Assembly: GCF_024518675.1 (NCBI RefSeq)
Contig: NZ_JANIGL010000002.1
Coordinates: 620,001-684,000 of the forward strand
Direction of reading: 5' to 3'
DNA length: 64,000 bases
From: Pseudoalteromonas shioyasakiensis
GTDB taxonomy: Bacteria; Pseudomonadota; Gammaproteobacteria; Enterobacterales; Alteromonadaceae
This document shows positions 1-9,488 of the stretch, piece by piece. The notes under the pieces were generated by a model. It ran no database searches. It was not told the origin of the DNA and was given only the letters and a program-made list of their open reading frames with translations. Both the position numbers and the translations under genes were made by a program. Each line of letters opens with the position of its first letter. Within the stretch, counting starts at the first letter, position 1.

Positions 1-192
1 TTTTAGTACAAAGTGAAATGACACACAGCTATTGCGTAACGCACAATAAAGAGTAAATACTCGATAATGCGTCAATCTTTAATGTATCAAATAATGTATG
101 TAATTGAACCTATTTTGAGATAAATTATTTTTAACTTATATATTAATGAGTTAAGATATAAACAGTGTAAAATATAAGCAGTAGAGGCTATT

Positions 193-366
193 ATGTTCCG
201 ATTACTTTTTTTATTACCCATTGCACTTTGCTTGGTTTGGTACTTTTTTCTTAAGAAAAATGGCGTACCCATTAAACAAGGTAAAAAAGGCTTTATATAC
301 ATTTTAAGCTTTTCAGCCCTAGTGTTAGGCTTTTTTGTTCTAATGATTCAAGTCACCCACCAATAG
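193..366 (+). CDS. Small two-helix membrane protein, unknown function
   Basis: A 57-codon reading frame from ATG at 193 to TAG at 364-366, preceded by a good ribosome site (AGAGG at 183-187, 5 nt before the ATG). The peptide begins MFRLLFLLPIALC and has two hydrophobic stretches (about residues 3-20 and 33-53) joined by a basic loop containing KKNG and KQGKKG. It looks like a small inner-membrane protein. I do not recognise a family. It converges on the efflux permease gene, with overlapping dyads between the two. The ribosome site and membrane pattern make it probably real, but I cannot give a function. Confidence 0.55.
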   Translation: MFRLLFLLPIALCLVWYFFLKKNGVPIKQGKKGFIYILSFSALVLGFFVLMIQVTHQ

Positions 367-391
367 TGAGTGACTTGATTTAAACTATTGG
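360..391. terminator. Overlapping hairpins between convergent genes
   Basis: Two mutually exclusive dyads lie here. TCAAGTCAC (348-356) pairs with GTGACTTGA (370-378), and CCAATAGT (360-367) pairs with ACTATTGG (384-391). The second overlaps the permease stop codon and is followed on the plus strand by CTGCTTTTT. This is a plausible shared transcription stop, but the T tract is short. Confidence 0.4.
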
Positions 392-3300
392 CTGCTTTTT
401 CGCTCACGTAACATCAGTAAACATGGGGTCAAAACTAAGGTGAGCACAGTTGCAAATGTGAGTCCGCCAGCTACAGCGGTCGCTAATTGCACCCACCATT
501 GTGTTGAAGGCGCGCCGAAATCAATAGTACGGTTAAATAAGTCAATATTGATTTGTAGCACCATCGGCATCAAGCCTAAAATCGTCGTCACTGTCGTTAA
601 TAGCACAGGCCTTAAACGCTGCGCTCCTGTTCTTAAAATGGCATCTTTCGCTGCTAGTCCCTGACGTCGTAAAACATTGTAGGTATCGATCAATACTATA
701 TTATTATTAACAACAATACCGGCTAACGAAATCACGCCAATGCCTGACATAACAACCCCAAATGGCTGCTGCAATACCAGTAAACCTAGAAACACGCCCA
801 CAGTTGAAAATAACACTGCACTGAGTATTAAAAATGCCTGATAAAAGCTGTTAAATTGCGTGACCAAAATTATACCCATTACAAATAACGCCACTAAAAA
901 AGCGTTTTTCAAAAAGGCTTCTGATTCATCTTGATCTTCAGTTTCACCACGCACCTTAATTTTAACTCTAAGGTCTAATAAACCTTGCTCTTTTAATTGC
1001 GCCTGTAATCGGGGTAGGGCTTTTGCAAGTTGCTCACCTACCTTCATATCAGCATTAATGGTCACAACCCGATGAGCATCTACTCGGCGTATAGTGTCAA
1101 CTTTTGGCGCGGCATGACGCTCAACAAAATGCGTGATGGGTATTTGTCCATGCATGGTTTTGATACGTAATGTTTCTAAACGCCCTAAGTCGCGTTTATC
1201 ATGAGGAAAGCGAACACGGATATCGATTTCATCATCAACATCATCAGGGCGATACTCACCAAGCTTTAAGCCGTTGGTTATTAGCTGCACATTTGCACCA
1301 AGCATGGCAGCATCAGCACCAAATCGCGCAGCATCTGCACGGTTTAGTTTTAATTGCCATTCAATACCGGGCTTTGAAGCTGTATCGTCTACATTGCGAA
1401 AAGCCCCATCTTCTTCAATAGCTCGGCGAATAATATTAGCTTGTTGATTTAACACTTCAGGAAATTTTGAGCTTAGTTCGATACTAAGTGCTTTACCGCC
1501 GCCGGGACCATTCTCATCCTTTCGCAGCTCAATTTCTACGCCGGCAAAGCTTGCTGTAATTTCATTAACCTGGCTTATGATATCTTCAGCCGGAGCGCGC
1601 TCATCCCAATCCTTCAGGTTCATTCTAAAGCTGCCAATTTGATCCGTACCACCGGTGCGTGCATAAAGAGTTTTAATTCCTGGCACCGCTAATATACGGG
1701 TTTCAATTTCTTTCATGATCACGTCTTTTTCATAAATAGACAGATCACTGTAGGAGCGCACCTTTATATTGACTCCATTTGGTTCTACATCGGGAAAAAA
1801 CTCAACACCTAATTTTGATACACCATAGCCAAAAAATACCGCAACAGAAAAAACAATCGCTACGAGCAAGGTCCACCAAGGCTTGTCAATTGCATGGTTT
1901 AATAAACGAACATAACGTCCAGAAAAACCTGATAACTGTGTTAAGTCACCTGACTCAGCAAGCATCAAATCACTTTTTTGCTGTGTAGTTAAAGGCCGTG
2001 TTTTACCAATTAAACCACCAATCGTTGGTACAAAAACAAGTGCCATTAATAATGACGCCGTTAGGGTGGCAATTAAGGTAATAGGCAGATACTTCATAAA
2101 CTCGCCCATCATACCCGGCCAGAATATTAATGGCGCAAATGCAGCAAGTGTTGTCGCGGTAGAGGCAATGATAGGCCATGCCATACGCTCTGCAGCAATC
2201 TTGTAAGCCTGCTTACGTGACTTGCCTTCACTCATGGCTCTATCAGCAAACTCGGTCACTACTATCGCGCCGTCTACCAACATGCCCACCGCCATAATTA
2301 AAGCAAATAACACCACAATATTAACGGTTAAGCCAAACAGTGAGATCACTAATATGCCAGTTAGGAATGAGCCAGGTATTGCAATACCAACTAAAAATGC
2401 AGTGCGAGCGCCAAGTACTGCAACGATAACAATAACCACCAGCAACACTGCTGAGAGCACATTATTTTGCAAATCTGAGAGCATCACCTTCACGTCTTTA
2501 GACATATCACCGGTGTAATCTACCTTTATGTGCTCAGGCCACATTTTTTTTGCTTGATTAACAGTCTCTTTAACGTGGGCTACGGTGTCTATAATATTCT
2601 CACCGGCACGTTTTTTAACTTCTAAAGATACTGCTTGGCGACCATTAATACGCGCTATAGAGCTAGGATCTTTATATGCGCGACGAATTTTTGCCACATC
2701 CATAAAGCGTACAACCCTATCACCCACAACTTTAACCGGTTGCTCCATAACATCTTGAATAGTTTCAAATACAGATGGAATTTTTACTGCAAACCGCCCT
2801 TTACCTGTATCTAAAGTTCCAGCGGCAACCAAGCGGTTATTATTAGATAACAATTGAATAATATCGTTAGGTTCTAGGCCATATGAAATCATCGCTAATG
2901 GATCAACCTCAATTTCGACCATGTCTTCACGATCCCCTCCCACATCAACTTCTAAAACACTATTGATGCTTTCAAGCTCATCCTTTAAATTACGCGCTAG
3001 AGTTAATAAGCCTCGCTCAGGTGAGTCACCAGAGAGTGTAAGTGTAATTGTAGGTTGCTCATCTTCCATTAGGATTTCATGAACCTCAGGCTCTTCTGAT
3101 TCAGAAGGTAGCTTCGCTTTCGCTAAACTGACTTTATCACGTACATCCGCTAAGGCCTCTTTAGGGTCCATCCCCGCCATAAATTCAAGTGTCACCGATG
3201 CATGGCCTTCACTAGCCACCGCAGTCATTTCTTTGACCCCTTCAATAGAGCGCAATTCAATTTCCATCGGCCTTACCAGTAAGCGCTCTGCATCTTCAGG

Positions 3301-3468
3301 GGAGATGCCATCATGAATAATCGACACATAAATAAATGGAATCGTTACATCAGGGTTGGCCTCTTTGGGAATATTTTGATAGGTCACCCACCCCGAAATA
3401 AGCAGTAAAATGAATATAGACAGTACTGTACGTGTATGGTTAAGCGACGCTTCAATTAAATTTTTCAT
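385..3468 (-). CDS. RND efflux permease (HAE1-like inner-membrane pump)
   Basis: 1027 residues, normal size for an RND multidrug pump: TM1 at about 13-30, a first periplasmic porter region, TM2-6 (about 338-490), TM7 near 535, a second porter region, and TM8-12 to the end. It would export hydrophobic compounds across the envelope using proton flow. The TM4 proton-relay motif reads VDG (398-400) where AcrB has VDD, and the TM10 motif reads VVNNNIV where AcrB has a lysine, so the relay differs from AcrB. The gene starts 3 nt after the adaptor stop codon, so the two are co-transcribed. There is no outer-membrane channel gene next to it; tolC at 60 kb is a candidate partner. The substrate is unknown. 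Confidence 0.9.
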   Translation of the reverse strand: MKNLIEASLNHTRTVLSIFILLLISGWVTYQNIPKEANPDVTIPFIYVSIIHDGISPEDAERLLVRPMEIELRSIEGVKEMTAVASEGHASVTLEFMAGMDPKEALADVRDKVSLAKAKLPSESEEPEVHEILMEDEQPTITLTLSGDSPERGLLTLARNLKDELESINSVLEVDVGGDREDMVEIEVDPLAMISYGLEPNDIIQLLSNNNRLVAAGTLDTGKGRFAVKIPSVFETIQDVMEQPVKVVGDRVVRFMDVAKIRRAYKDPSSIARINGRQAVSLEVKKRAGENIIDTVAHVKETVNQAKKMWPEHIKVDYTGDMSKDVKVMLSDLQNNVLSAVLLVVIVIVAVLGARTAFLVGIAIPGSFLTGILVISLFGLTVNIVVLFALIMAVGMLVDGAIVVTEFADRAMSEGKSRKQAYKIAAERMAWPIIASTATTLAAFAPLIFWPGMMGEFMKYLPITLIATLTASLLMALVFVPTIGGLIGKTRPLTTQQKSDLMLAESGDLTQLSGFSGRYVRLLNHAIDKPWWTLLVAIVFSVAVFFGYGVSKLGVEFFPDVEPNGVNIKVRSYSDLSIYEKDVIMKEIETRILAVPGIKTLYARTGGTDQIGSFRMNLKDWDERAPAEDIISQVNEITASFAGVEIELRKDENGPGGGKALSIELSSKFPEVLNQQANIIRRAIEEDGAFRNVDDTASKPGIEWQLKLNRADAARFGADAAMLGANVQLITNGLKLGEYRPDDVDDEIDIRVRFPHDKRDLGRLETLRIKTMHGQIPITHFVERHAAPKVDTIRRVDAHRVVTINADMKVGEQLAKALPRLQAQLKEQGLLDLRVKIKVRGETEDQDESEAFLKNAFLVALFVMGIILVTQFNSFYQAFLILSAVLFSTVGVFLGLLVLQQPFGVVMSGIGVISLAGIVVNNNIVLIDTYNVLRRQGLAAKDAILRTGAQRLRPVLLTTVTTILGLMPMVLQINIDLFNRTIDFGAPSTQWWVQLATAVAGGLTFATVLTLVLTPCLLMLRERKSSQ

Positions 3469-3471
3469 CGG

Positions 3472-4563
3472 TTACTCGCCGGTTTTATCTGCAGCATCAA
3501 TATACACAGGTTCAACAATATCACCCTCGCGCACAAAGCCTTGACCAAGCGTAATAACATTGGCAGTGTCACCAAGTCCCCACAACCACACTCCCTGCGC
3601 AGATGACTTAGCCAGCTCCACCCGTTTAAAAACAACGCGGTTATTTTCATCTATAATTTTGACGCCAATATTTCCCTCATCATCGAGCGCCATATAAGCA
3701 GGACTTAGTAGCATTGCAGGTGCCGATTGCAGTTCAATATCAAGCTGTGTTGAAAAGCCGGCTTTAAACGCCATACTTGGGTTTGAAAATGCAGCTTCAA
3801 TTCTAAAAGTATTGGTATTTTCATCAGCGACTGAAGCGATATAACGAATTTTACCAGGGTACGTTTTATCATTGAGTACATGAGCGTGCACACTTTGCCC
3901 AACGGCTAAGCCCACTATTTCTTTTTGTGTTGCATCTGCACGTACTACCAGAGGGTCTAAATCCGCTAACTCTAAAATAGCATCGCCAACGCCAACATAA
4001 TCACCAATTTGTACTATGCGTTTATTAATGATGCCGCTAAATGGGGCGCGAATTTCTGTACGCTGAAGTTGCAGCTCAAGGCCAGCTAAACGCGCTTTCC
4101 CTTGTGCAAGCACGGCTTCACTCCGCATGGTTTGTACTCTGTCTTGTAACCCTTGATCACGTAAAGACAACGCCCCTTCGTATTCGGCAGTGTATTGTTT
4201 TAATAAGGCAGTTGCAGAGCCTATTTGTGCATCTAAGTCTGATTTATCAAGCTCTAATATTAGTTCACCTTGTTTAACAAATTGACCTTCTTCGACATAA
4301 ATTTTTTCAACTTCGCCAGCTTGTCGAGCGCTCACTTTAGCTAACTTATCAGGCTGAGATTTACCGTAAAACGACAATGTTTTTTTCAGGTCTTGCGCCA
4401 CAAGTTTAACAACTTGCACTTTTGCAACCTTTTCTGCGGCTGTTGGTGCTGTTTCATCACTCGCTTGCGAGCTGCCGGAGCTCATCCAAATCAAAAGCAA
4501 TAAAACAATGGTTAAGGCAAGAATATAGGGCTTTTGTTCTAATTGTTGGACGAGCTTTTTCAA
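3472..4563 (-). CDS. RND efflux periplasmic adaptor (membrane fusion protein)
   Basis: 363 residues with an N-terminal membrane anchor (about 13-30, ILALTIVLLLLIWMSSG), then the usual adaptor order: lipoyl half, a short coiled hairpin near 110-160 (SATALLKQYTAEYEGALSL), second lipoyl half (LRAPFSGIINKRIVQIGDYV-type motif), beta barrel, and membrane-proximal domain. It links the RND permease to an outer-membrane channel. The start is TTG at 4563, since no in-frame ATG is available; AAGGAA lies 8 nt upstream. It is the first gene of the adaptor-permease operon and is separated from erpA by a terminator. Confidence 0.88.
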   Translation of the reverse strand: MKKLVQQLEQKPYILALTIVLLLLIWMSSGSSQASDETAPTAAEKVAKVQVVKLVAQDLKKTLSFYGKSQPDKLAKVSARQAGEVEKIYVEEGQFVKQGELILELDKSDLDAQIGSATALLKQYTAEYEGALSLRDQGLQDRVQTMRSEAVLAQGKARLAGLELQLQRTEIRAPFSGIINKRIVQIGDYVGVGDAILELADLDPLVVRADATQKEIVGLAVGQSVHAHVLNDKTYPGKIRYIASVADENTNTFRIEAAFSNPSMAFKAGFSTQLDIELQSAPAMLLSPAYMALDDEGNIGVKIIDENNRVVFKRVELAKSSAQGVWLWGLGDTANVITLGQGFVREGDIVEPVYIDAADKTGE

Positions 4564-4660
4564 CGCAATGTTTCCTTATTAGGCATCTGGTATCGGTGCA
4601 TAAGTATGTTGTAATAATAGGTAAGGAGTAGTCTTAGGGCAACATTTATAGTACAGGTAC

Positions 4661-4682
4661 AAAAAAGCCGCTTTACAGCGGC
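4661..4682 (-). terminator. Intrinsic terminator of erpA
   Basis: Read on the minus strand, GCCGCT, a four-base loop and AGCGGC (4667-4682) are followed by six T. It lies 15 nt after the erpA stop codon and insulates erpA from the efflux operon downstream. Confidence 0.85.
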
Positions 4683-4696
4683 CTTTACATAATGTG

Positions 4697-5035
4697 TTAT
4701 ACGCTAAAACTAGCGCCACACCCACAAGTTGTGGTCGCATTAGGATTAGATACAAAGAATCGAGCACCTTCTAAGCCCTCAGTATAATCAACTTCGCCAT
4801 CGACCAAATACTGAATACTCATAGGGTCAACGACTAAAGTGACCCCGTTTTTTACGATTTCTAAATCGCCTGGGTTAGCTTTTTCGTCAAAAGTAAAACC
4901 ATACTGAAAACCAGAACAACCACCACCGGTCACATAGACACGTAGCTTTAGCTCAGGATTTTCTTCTTCATCAATTAATTGTTTAACACGAATAGCCGCA
5001 GCATCGCTAAATTTAATCGGTAACTCTTCTGACAT
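4697..5035 (-). CDS. erpA: Iron-sulfur cluster insertion protein ErpA (A-type carrier)
   Basis: 112 residues of the A-type Fe-S carrier family. The three cluster-binding cysteines are visible: C40 in [10 protein letters not shown], and C104 and C106 in the terminal TTCGCGASF. The protein delivers Fe-S clusters to apo-targets, in E. coli including isoprenoid-synthesis enzymes. The family name rests on the length and the [14 protein letters not shown] start. GAGGGG lies 6 nt before the ATG. The gene stands alone between its own promoter and terminator, and diverges from the MHYT-GGDEF gene. Confidence 0.93.
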   Translation of the reverse strand: MSEELPIKFSDAAAIRVKQLIDEEENPELKLRVYVTGGGCSGFQYGFTFDEKANPGDLEIVKNGVTLVVDPMSIQYLVDGEVDYTEGLEGARFFVSNPNATTTCGCGASFSV

Positions 5036-5065
5036 ACCAAACCCCTCAATTCCTCTAATTGCGCG

Positions 5066-5094
5066 ATTATCTATTACCCTAGTGTTTTAATCAA
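5066..5094 (-). promoter_or_regulatory. Candidate sigma-70 promoter of erpA
   Basis: On the minus strand, TTGATT (5094-5089), a 17-base spacer and GATAAT (5071-5066) match the sigma-70 pattern at 4/6 and 5/6 positions. The start would fall near 5059, leaving a leader of about 24 nt before the erpA ATG. Confidence 0.5.
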
Positions 5095-5276
5095 GTATAG
5101 CCGTGTGACAGTTTGTTAAATCAGCACCCAACTTTGTGGTACTAAGTAACCAAAACCAATACAACTCAATAACTTAAGCGAAATATAAATTGAAATTCAA
5201 TGGCTAACTGCAATAATTAAGCTACACTAGTTAATGCCTTAGTAGATTACGCAAAAAGGTATAATGAGGGAACATT

Positions 5277-7658
5277 TTGATACATCATCTTAAATTACAC
5301 TTTGTATCACCAAGTACATTTACCACAGAGCAAATTACTGCACAGTATGACTATTTATTAGTATTCACGTCTATTCTCATTGCTATTTTTGCATCCTATA
5401 TTTCATTTCTTTTATCTGCTCGCATAAAAAGTTCACAGCTAAAAAATGAAGCTGTGATTTGGACTTTTTTATCCTCATGCTTTTTAGGGGTGGGTATTTG
5501 GGCGATGCATTTTGTTGGTATGCTAGCCTATAAATTACCTGTTGAGGTTAATTACGATTTAACCATTACTTTATATTCAATTCTGCCCAGTGTATTTGCC
5601 AGTTACATTGTTATTTCTACCGACTTGGGCCGCGCAAAAAGCTTATTACTACGTAGCCTATTAATGGCAGCTGGTATCGGTAGCATGCACTTTTATGGCA
5701 TGATGGCGATGATCATGCCCGCTCATATGACCTATGAGCCTTGGTTATTCTCATTATCCATATTAGTGGCTGCAGTGCTGTCAGGGCTGGCTTTAAAAAT
5801 TAATGATTTACGCCAAACCAGAACTGCAATATCACTTCATGCAAATTTATTATCAGCCTTGGTAATGGGGTGCGCGATTTCTGGTATGCACTATATTGGT
5901 ATGATTTCAATGTATGTGTTCGAATCAAATCAAACTGTGTATATCCCCGCAAATAGTAACCCAGAGTTAGCACAAGTAATTATATTAGTATTAATAGTTT
6001 TGAGCTTACTGCTAGTAGGTATTATGGAGTTAAGAGCTCGAAGCTTATTATCAGCTAAATTGAAAGCGGTATTAAATACCGTGCAAGATGCAGTAATTAG
6101 CTTTGACCACCAAGGAAATATTGAGTTTGCAAACCCAGCAACAGTCGCAATGTTTGGATATACACTTGAAGAACTTATTGGTAAAAACATTACACTTTTG
6201 ATACCAAAAACACACCGTGAATTTCATAGCCTGTTCAGTCATAAGCAAATTAAAATAAAACAAACCGAGCTACTCGGTAAAAGCCGATTATTACAAGGCT
6301 GTAAAAAAAATGGCAGCAATTTCCCAATTACGCTTTCACTCAGCCCGATAGATAATAATGTTAATGGCGCTTTTGTTGCAACGATCAAAGACTTAACTGA
6401 TATTCAAAACCAAGAAGCATTTACCCAAACCATCTTTGATACTTTACCTAATATACTTATTGTTAAAGAAGCTCAAGAGCTGTCGATTACGCATGTCAAT
6501 AAAGCCGCAGAAACCCTACTTGGTAAAAATAAAGAAGCATTAATTGGTTTAAAAGATGCTGAGTTGTTTGTCAGCAAAGAAGCAACACTTTTTAGTGAAG
6601 CTGATAGAGCCGCATTAAGCTCAGATCAATGCGTAACTATTAATGATGAACCCATCACTATAAACGGAAAAACCCATTACCTGCGCACCAGAAAAATAGC
6701 TATAAAAGATAATAATAATGAAGCGAAGTTCTTACTTGCAGTATCCGAAGATATCACTGAGCTAAGGGCTGCAAAAGTTGAGCTTGAAAACTTACATCAG
6801 CGTATGTCTATGGCTGCTAACGCTGCTCATATGGGAGTATGGGAGTGGAATTTTAAAAGTAATCAATTAATTTGGGATGACTGGATGTTCAAATTATATG
6901 GCATTAATAAAGAAGACTTTTCTGGGAACTATTCATCTTGGTCTAAAGTTATTCATCCAGGTGATTATGAAGCTATTTCAACAAACCTTACTCGGGCTAT
7001 AATGTGCCAAGAAGATTTTCATGCAGAGTTTAGAGTGATCTTACCTAATGGTGAGGTACGTTATCTCAATGCCGACGGTCGAATTTATGGAGATAAATTA
7101 ATAGGTATTAATTTCGATATTTCAGACCGTGTTATCGCCAAAAATAAAATATTAGAACTCGCCCAAACTGATTACTTAACAGGTTTAGCCAACCGCAGTT
7201 CATTAGTGAAGTTTGCCAAAAGCGAATTTAAAAATGCCAAGCTGAAGGGTTACCAAATTGGCTGTTTATATTTTGATTTAGATAATTTTAAACCAATTAA
7301 TGACACCTATGGACATTATATTGGTGATAAAGTGTTAGTAGAAATAGCAAATCGCTTAAAAGCAACCGCAAGAGAGAAAGACTGTGTTGCGCGGATGGGG
7401 GGAGATGAATTCGTCGTTATGTATATACAAACCCGTATATCGCAAACGCAAATTGAAAATACGCTTGATAGATTCATACACGCAATAGAACAACCTATCA
7501 TTACAGAGCAAGGCGATTTTTTAATTAGCGCAAGTATTGGCTATGCCTTATTCCCAGATGAAGCGAGTGATTTGGATCAGCTACTAACAAAAGCTGATGC
7601 GAAGATGTACACCCATAAAAGAACTAAATCACAAAATGACAGTGATTATATTAATTAG
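5277..7658 (+). CDS. MHYT sensor - triple PAS - diguanylate cyclase
   Basis: 793 residues. Residues 1-250 form a seven-helix MHYT sensor with the repeated signatures AMHFVGM, SMHFYGM and GMHYIGM, proposed in the family to bind copper or sense gases. Three PAS/PAC units follow (about 255-375, 385-500, 505-625), then a GGDEF domain with an intact GGDEF at 708-712. REKD at 699-702 is an RxxD inhibitory site at the standard distance, so an active, product-inhibited c-di-GMP synthase is expected. There is no EAL domain. The start is TTG at 5277: GAGGG ends 6 nt upstream, an in-frame stop lies at 5265-5267, and the next Met is inside the MHYT domain. It is monocistronic. Confidence 0.93.
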   Translation: MIHHLKLHFVSPSTFTTEQITAQYDYLLVFTSILIAIFASYISFLLSARIKSSQLKNEAVIWTFLSSCFLGVGIWAMHFVGMLAYKLPVEVNYDLTITLYSILPSVFASYIVISTDLGRAKSLLLRSLLMAAGIGSMHFYGMMAMIMPAHMTYEPWLFSLSILVAAVLSGLALKINDLRQTRTAISLHANLLSALVMGCAISGMHYIGMISMYVFESNQTVYIPANSNPELAQVIILVLIVLSLLLVGIMELRARSLLSAKLKAVLNTVQDAVISFDHQGNIEFANPATVAMFGYTLEELIGKNITLLIPKTHREFHSLFSHKQIKIKQTELLGKSRLLQGCKKNGSNFPITLSLSPIDNNVNGAFVATIKDLTDIQNQEAFTQTIFDTLPNILIVKEAQELSITHVNKAAETLLGKNKEALIGLKDAELFVSKEATLFSEADRAALSSDQCVTINDEPITINGKTHYLRTRKIAIKDNNNEAKFLLAVSEDITELRAAKVELENLHQRMSMAANAAHMGVWEWNFKSNQLIWDDWMFKLYGINKEDFSGNYSSWSKVIHPGDYEAISTNLTRAIMCQEDFHAEFRVILPNGEVRYLNADGRIYGDKLIGINFDISDRVIAKNKILELAQTDYLTGLANRSSLVKFAKSEFKNAKLKGYQIGCLYFDLDNFKPINDTYGHYIGDKVLVEIANRLKATAREKDCVARMGGDEFVVMYIQTRISQTQIENTLDRFIHAIEQPIITEQGDFLISASIGYALFPDEASDLDQLLTKADAKMYTHKRTKSQNDSDYIN

Positions 7659-7788
7659 CCCTATAAAGCCAAATAATACAACTTATGCCCTAATAAATTT
7701 TAGAATATTAAAACATTTTTAAAAATCCCAACGACTTAATCCTACACTTTTGATAAACTCTCGCTAAATAAATGGCGAGGAAGAATGT

Positions 7789-9471
7789 ATGTGGCTTGAA
7801 ACGCTTCGGCGTCGCTTGGCAAAGCCAAAAACATCGGTGCAATTGTGCTTACTAGGCGTAAGCGCAGGGTTAATTGCCGCGTTTTTAATCATTCTATTTC
7901 GCTTAACCATTTTATTTTTTCAGGGATTATTTCTCGAAACGCCTGATGACTTTAGCACTCTGCCCCCCCTAGAACGTTTACTAATGCCGGTTGGCGCCGC
8001 TTTTTTGATAGCATTATTTGCCGCATTCACAGGTTTTAAACACTACCGCCTAGGTATTCCTTTTGTAATTCACCGAATCAAACATTACTACGGTCAAATG
8101 CCGCTTTATAATACGGTAAACCAATTTGTCGGTGGCGCACTGGCTTTAATAAGTGGCTTTTCAGTGGGTAGAGAAGGCCCTTCTGTTCATATGGGGGCAA
8201 CGGGAGCAAGCCTATTAGCTGATAAGCTTCACTTACCTCACAATGCAATGCGAACACTCAGTGGATGTGGTGTTGCAGCAGGTATTGCTGCATCTTTTAA
8301 TACCCCCTTAGCCGCAGTAATATTTGTTATGGAAGTGGTATTGCGTGAATATAAAGTTCATATTTTTGTACCAATAATGCTTGCAGCTACAACTGGCGCC
8401 TTGGCGACTCAATTTGTTTTTGGTGACGCCTCTGAGCTTGAGCTAATCACCGTCACGGCATTGAGTGGCTGGCATTATCCGTTTCTAATTTTATTCGGTA
8501 TGGCGTTAGGCGCAGTCGCATTTGCTTTTAATCAAAATCTAATGCTAATTATTCGCACATTTAAACCCCTAAGCATGTTTCCACGTCTGCTTCTAGCGGG
8601 ATTAATTGCAGGCTTAATTGCCTATATGGTTCCCCATTCTATGGGCTCAGGCATGAGTGCAATCACCATTGCTGTTGAATCTCCAGATGATGTACAGCTG
8701 CTCACCACGATTTTAATTGCTAAGTTGTTTGCCACTTTATTTGCTATCGGCTTGGGCATTCCCGGTGGTATTATAGGGCCAGTTATTGGGTTAGGCGTTT
8801 TGATGGGCACATTAATGGCATTTTTTGCTCAGTTTATTAGCCCGGGTATGGATATATCAGGTACTTACAGTGTCTTGGGCATGGCAGGGTTACTTGCCGC
8901 GACACTACACGCACCGCTTGCAGCCCTTACAACCGTTATGGAGCTAACATCTAGCCCAGAAATAATCGTGCCGGCAATGTTAGTAATTTCGACGGCTTAT
9001 GTCACTGCACTACAATTTTTTGGTAATCGTTCTATTTTCTTACAACAATTAGATTTTCAAGGGCTTAACTACCATGTATCCCCCGCCACTGAAGCCTTAC
9101 AAAAGGTTGGGGTGATGGATGAAATGGATGAGAACTTTAAGCTACTTTACTCTGATGATAAAGAACAAATAAAAGCCAGTCTTGATGCAGTAAACAGCCA
9201 AACGCCACTGATTGTGTATGATGAAGAAAATGGCTACCGTTTAGCTGAGTATGATTTGAGTTTAATGTCAGATCAAAACATCGCTATAAACTATATCAGC
9301 CTGCAAGGGATCAGCAGCCAAGCCACGCTTGCTGATGCGTTTGATATATTAAAAGATAAACGCACAGGCGCAGTGTATATTTACAACTTACTCGATAACC
9401 AACAAATTATGGGAATTATGCGCTGGGATCAGATCCGCCACATCCTTACAATACGTAATAGCTTACTGTAA
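7789..9471 (+). CDS. CLC-family anion transporter with CBS tail
   Basis: 560 residues. The CLC membrane core covers about 20-415, and a CBS-like domain covers about 440-555. The gating motif GREGPSVHMG is intact. Other key sites differ from the E. coli antiporter: the GSGIP motif reads RLGIP (central Ser to Leu), the residue at the proton-glutamate site is Val (VMEVV where E. coli has IEE), the GIFAP motif reads GIIGP, and the site of the second chloride ligand Tyr reads SIF. Anion choice and coupling are therefore uncertain; the Val is what CLC channels carry. GAGGA precedes the ATG with 7-nt spacing. hemJ starts 17 nt downstream, so co-transcription is likely. Confidence 0.88.
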   Translation: MWLETLRRRLAKPKTSVQLCLLGVSAGLIAAFLIILFRLTILFFQGLFLETPDDFSTLPPLERLLMPVGAAFLIALFAAFTGFKHYRLGIPFVIHRIKHYYGQMPLYNTVNQFVGGALALISGFSVGREGPSVHMGATGASLLADKLHLPHNAMRTLSGCGVAAGIAASFNTPLAAVIFVMEVVLREYKVHIFVPIMLAATTGALATQFVFGDASELELITVTALSGWHYPFLILFGMALGAVAFAFNQNLMLIIRTFKPLSMFPRLLLAGLIAGLIAYMVPHSMGSGMSAITIAVESPDDVQLLTTILIAKLFATLFAIGLGIPGGIIGPVIGLGVLMGTLMAFFAQFISPGMDISGTYSVLGMAGLLAATLHAPLAALTTVMELTSSPEIIVPAMLVISTAYVTALQFFGNRSIFLQQLDFQGLNYHVSPATEALQKVGVMDEMDENFKLLYSDDKEQIKASLDAVNSQTPLIVYDEENGYRLAEYDLSLMSDQNIAINYISLQGISSQATLADAFDILKDKRTGAVYIYNLLDNQQIMGIMRWDQIRHILTIRNSLL

Positions 9472-9488
9472 TAACTAAAGAGAAGATT

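Noticed and set aside
2222..2518. Open frame on the strand opposite the RND permease
   Set aside because: It has low-complexity Thr/Ala/Asn content typical of an antisense shadow, lies wholly inside a conserved gene, and has no ribosome site.
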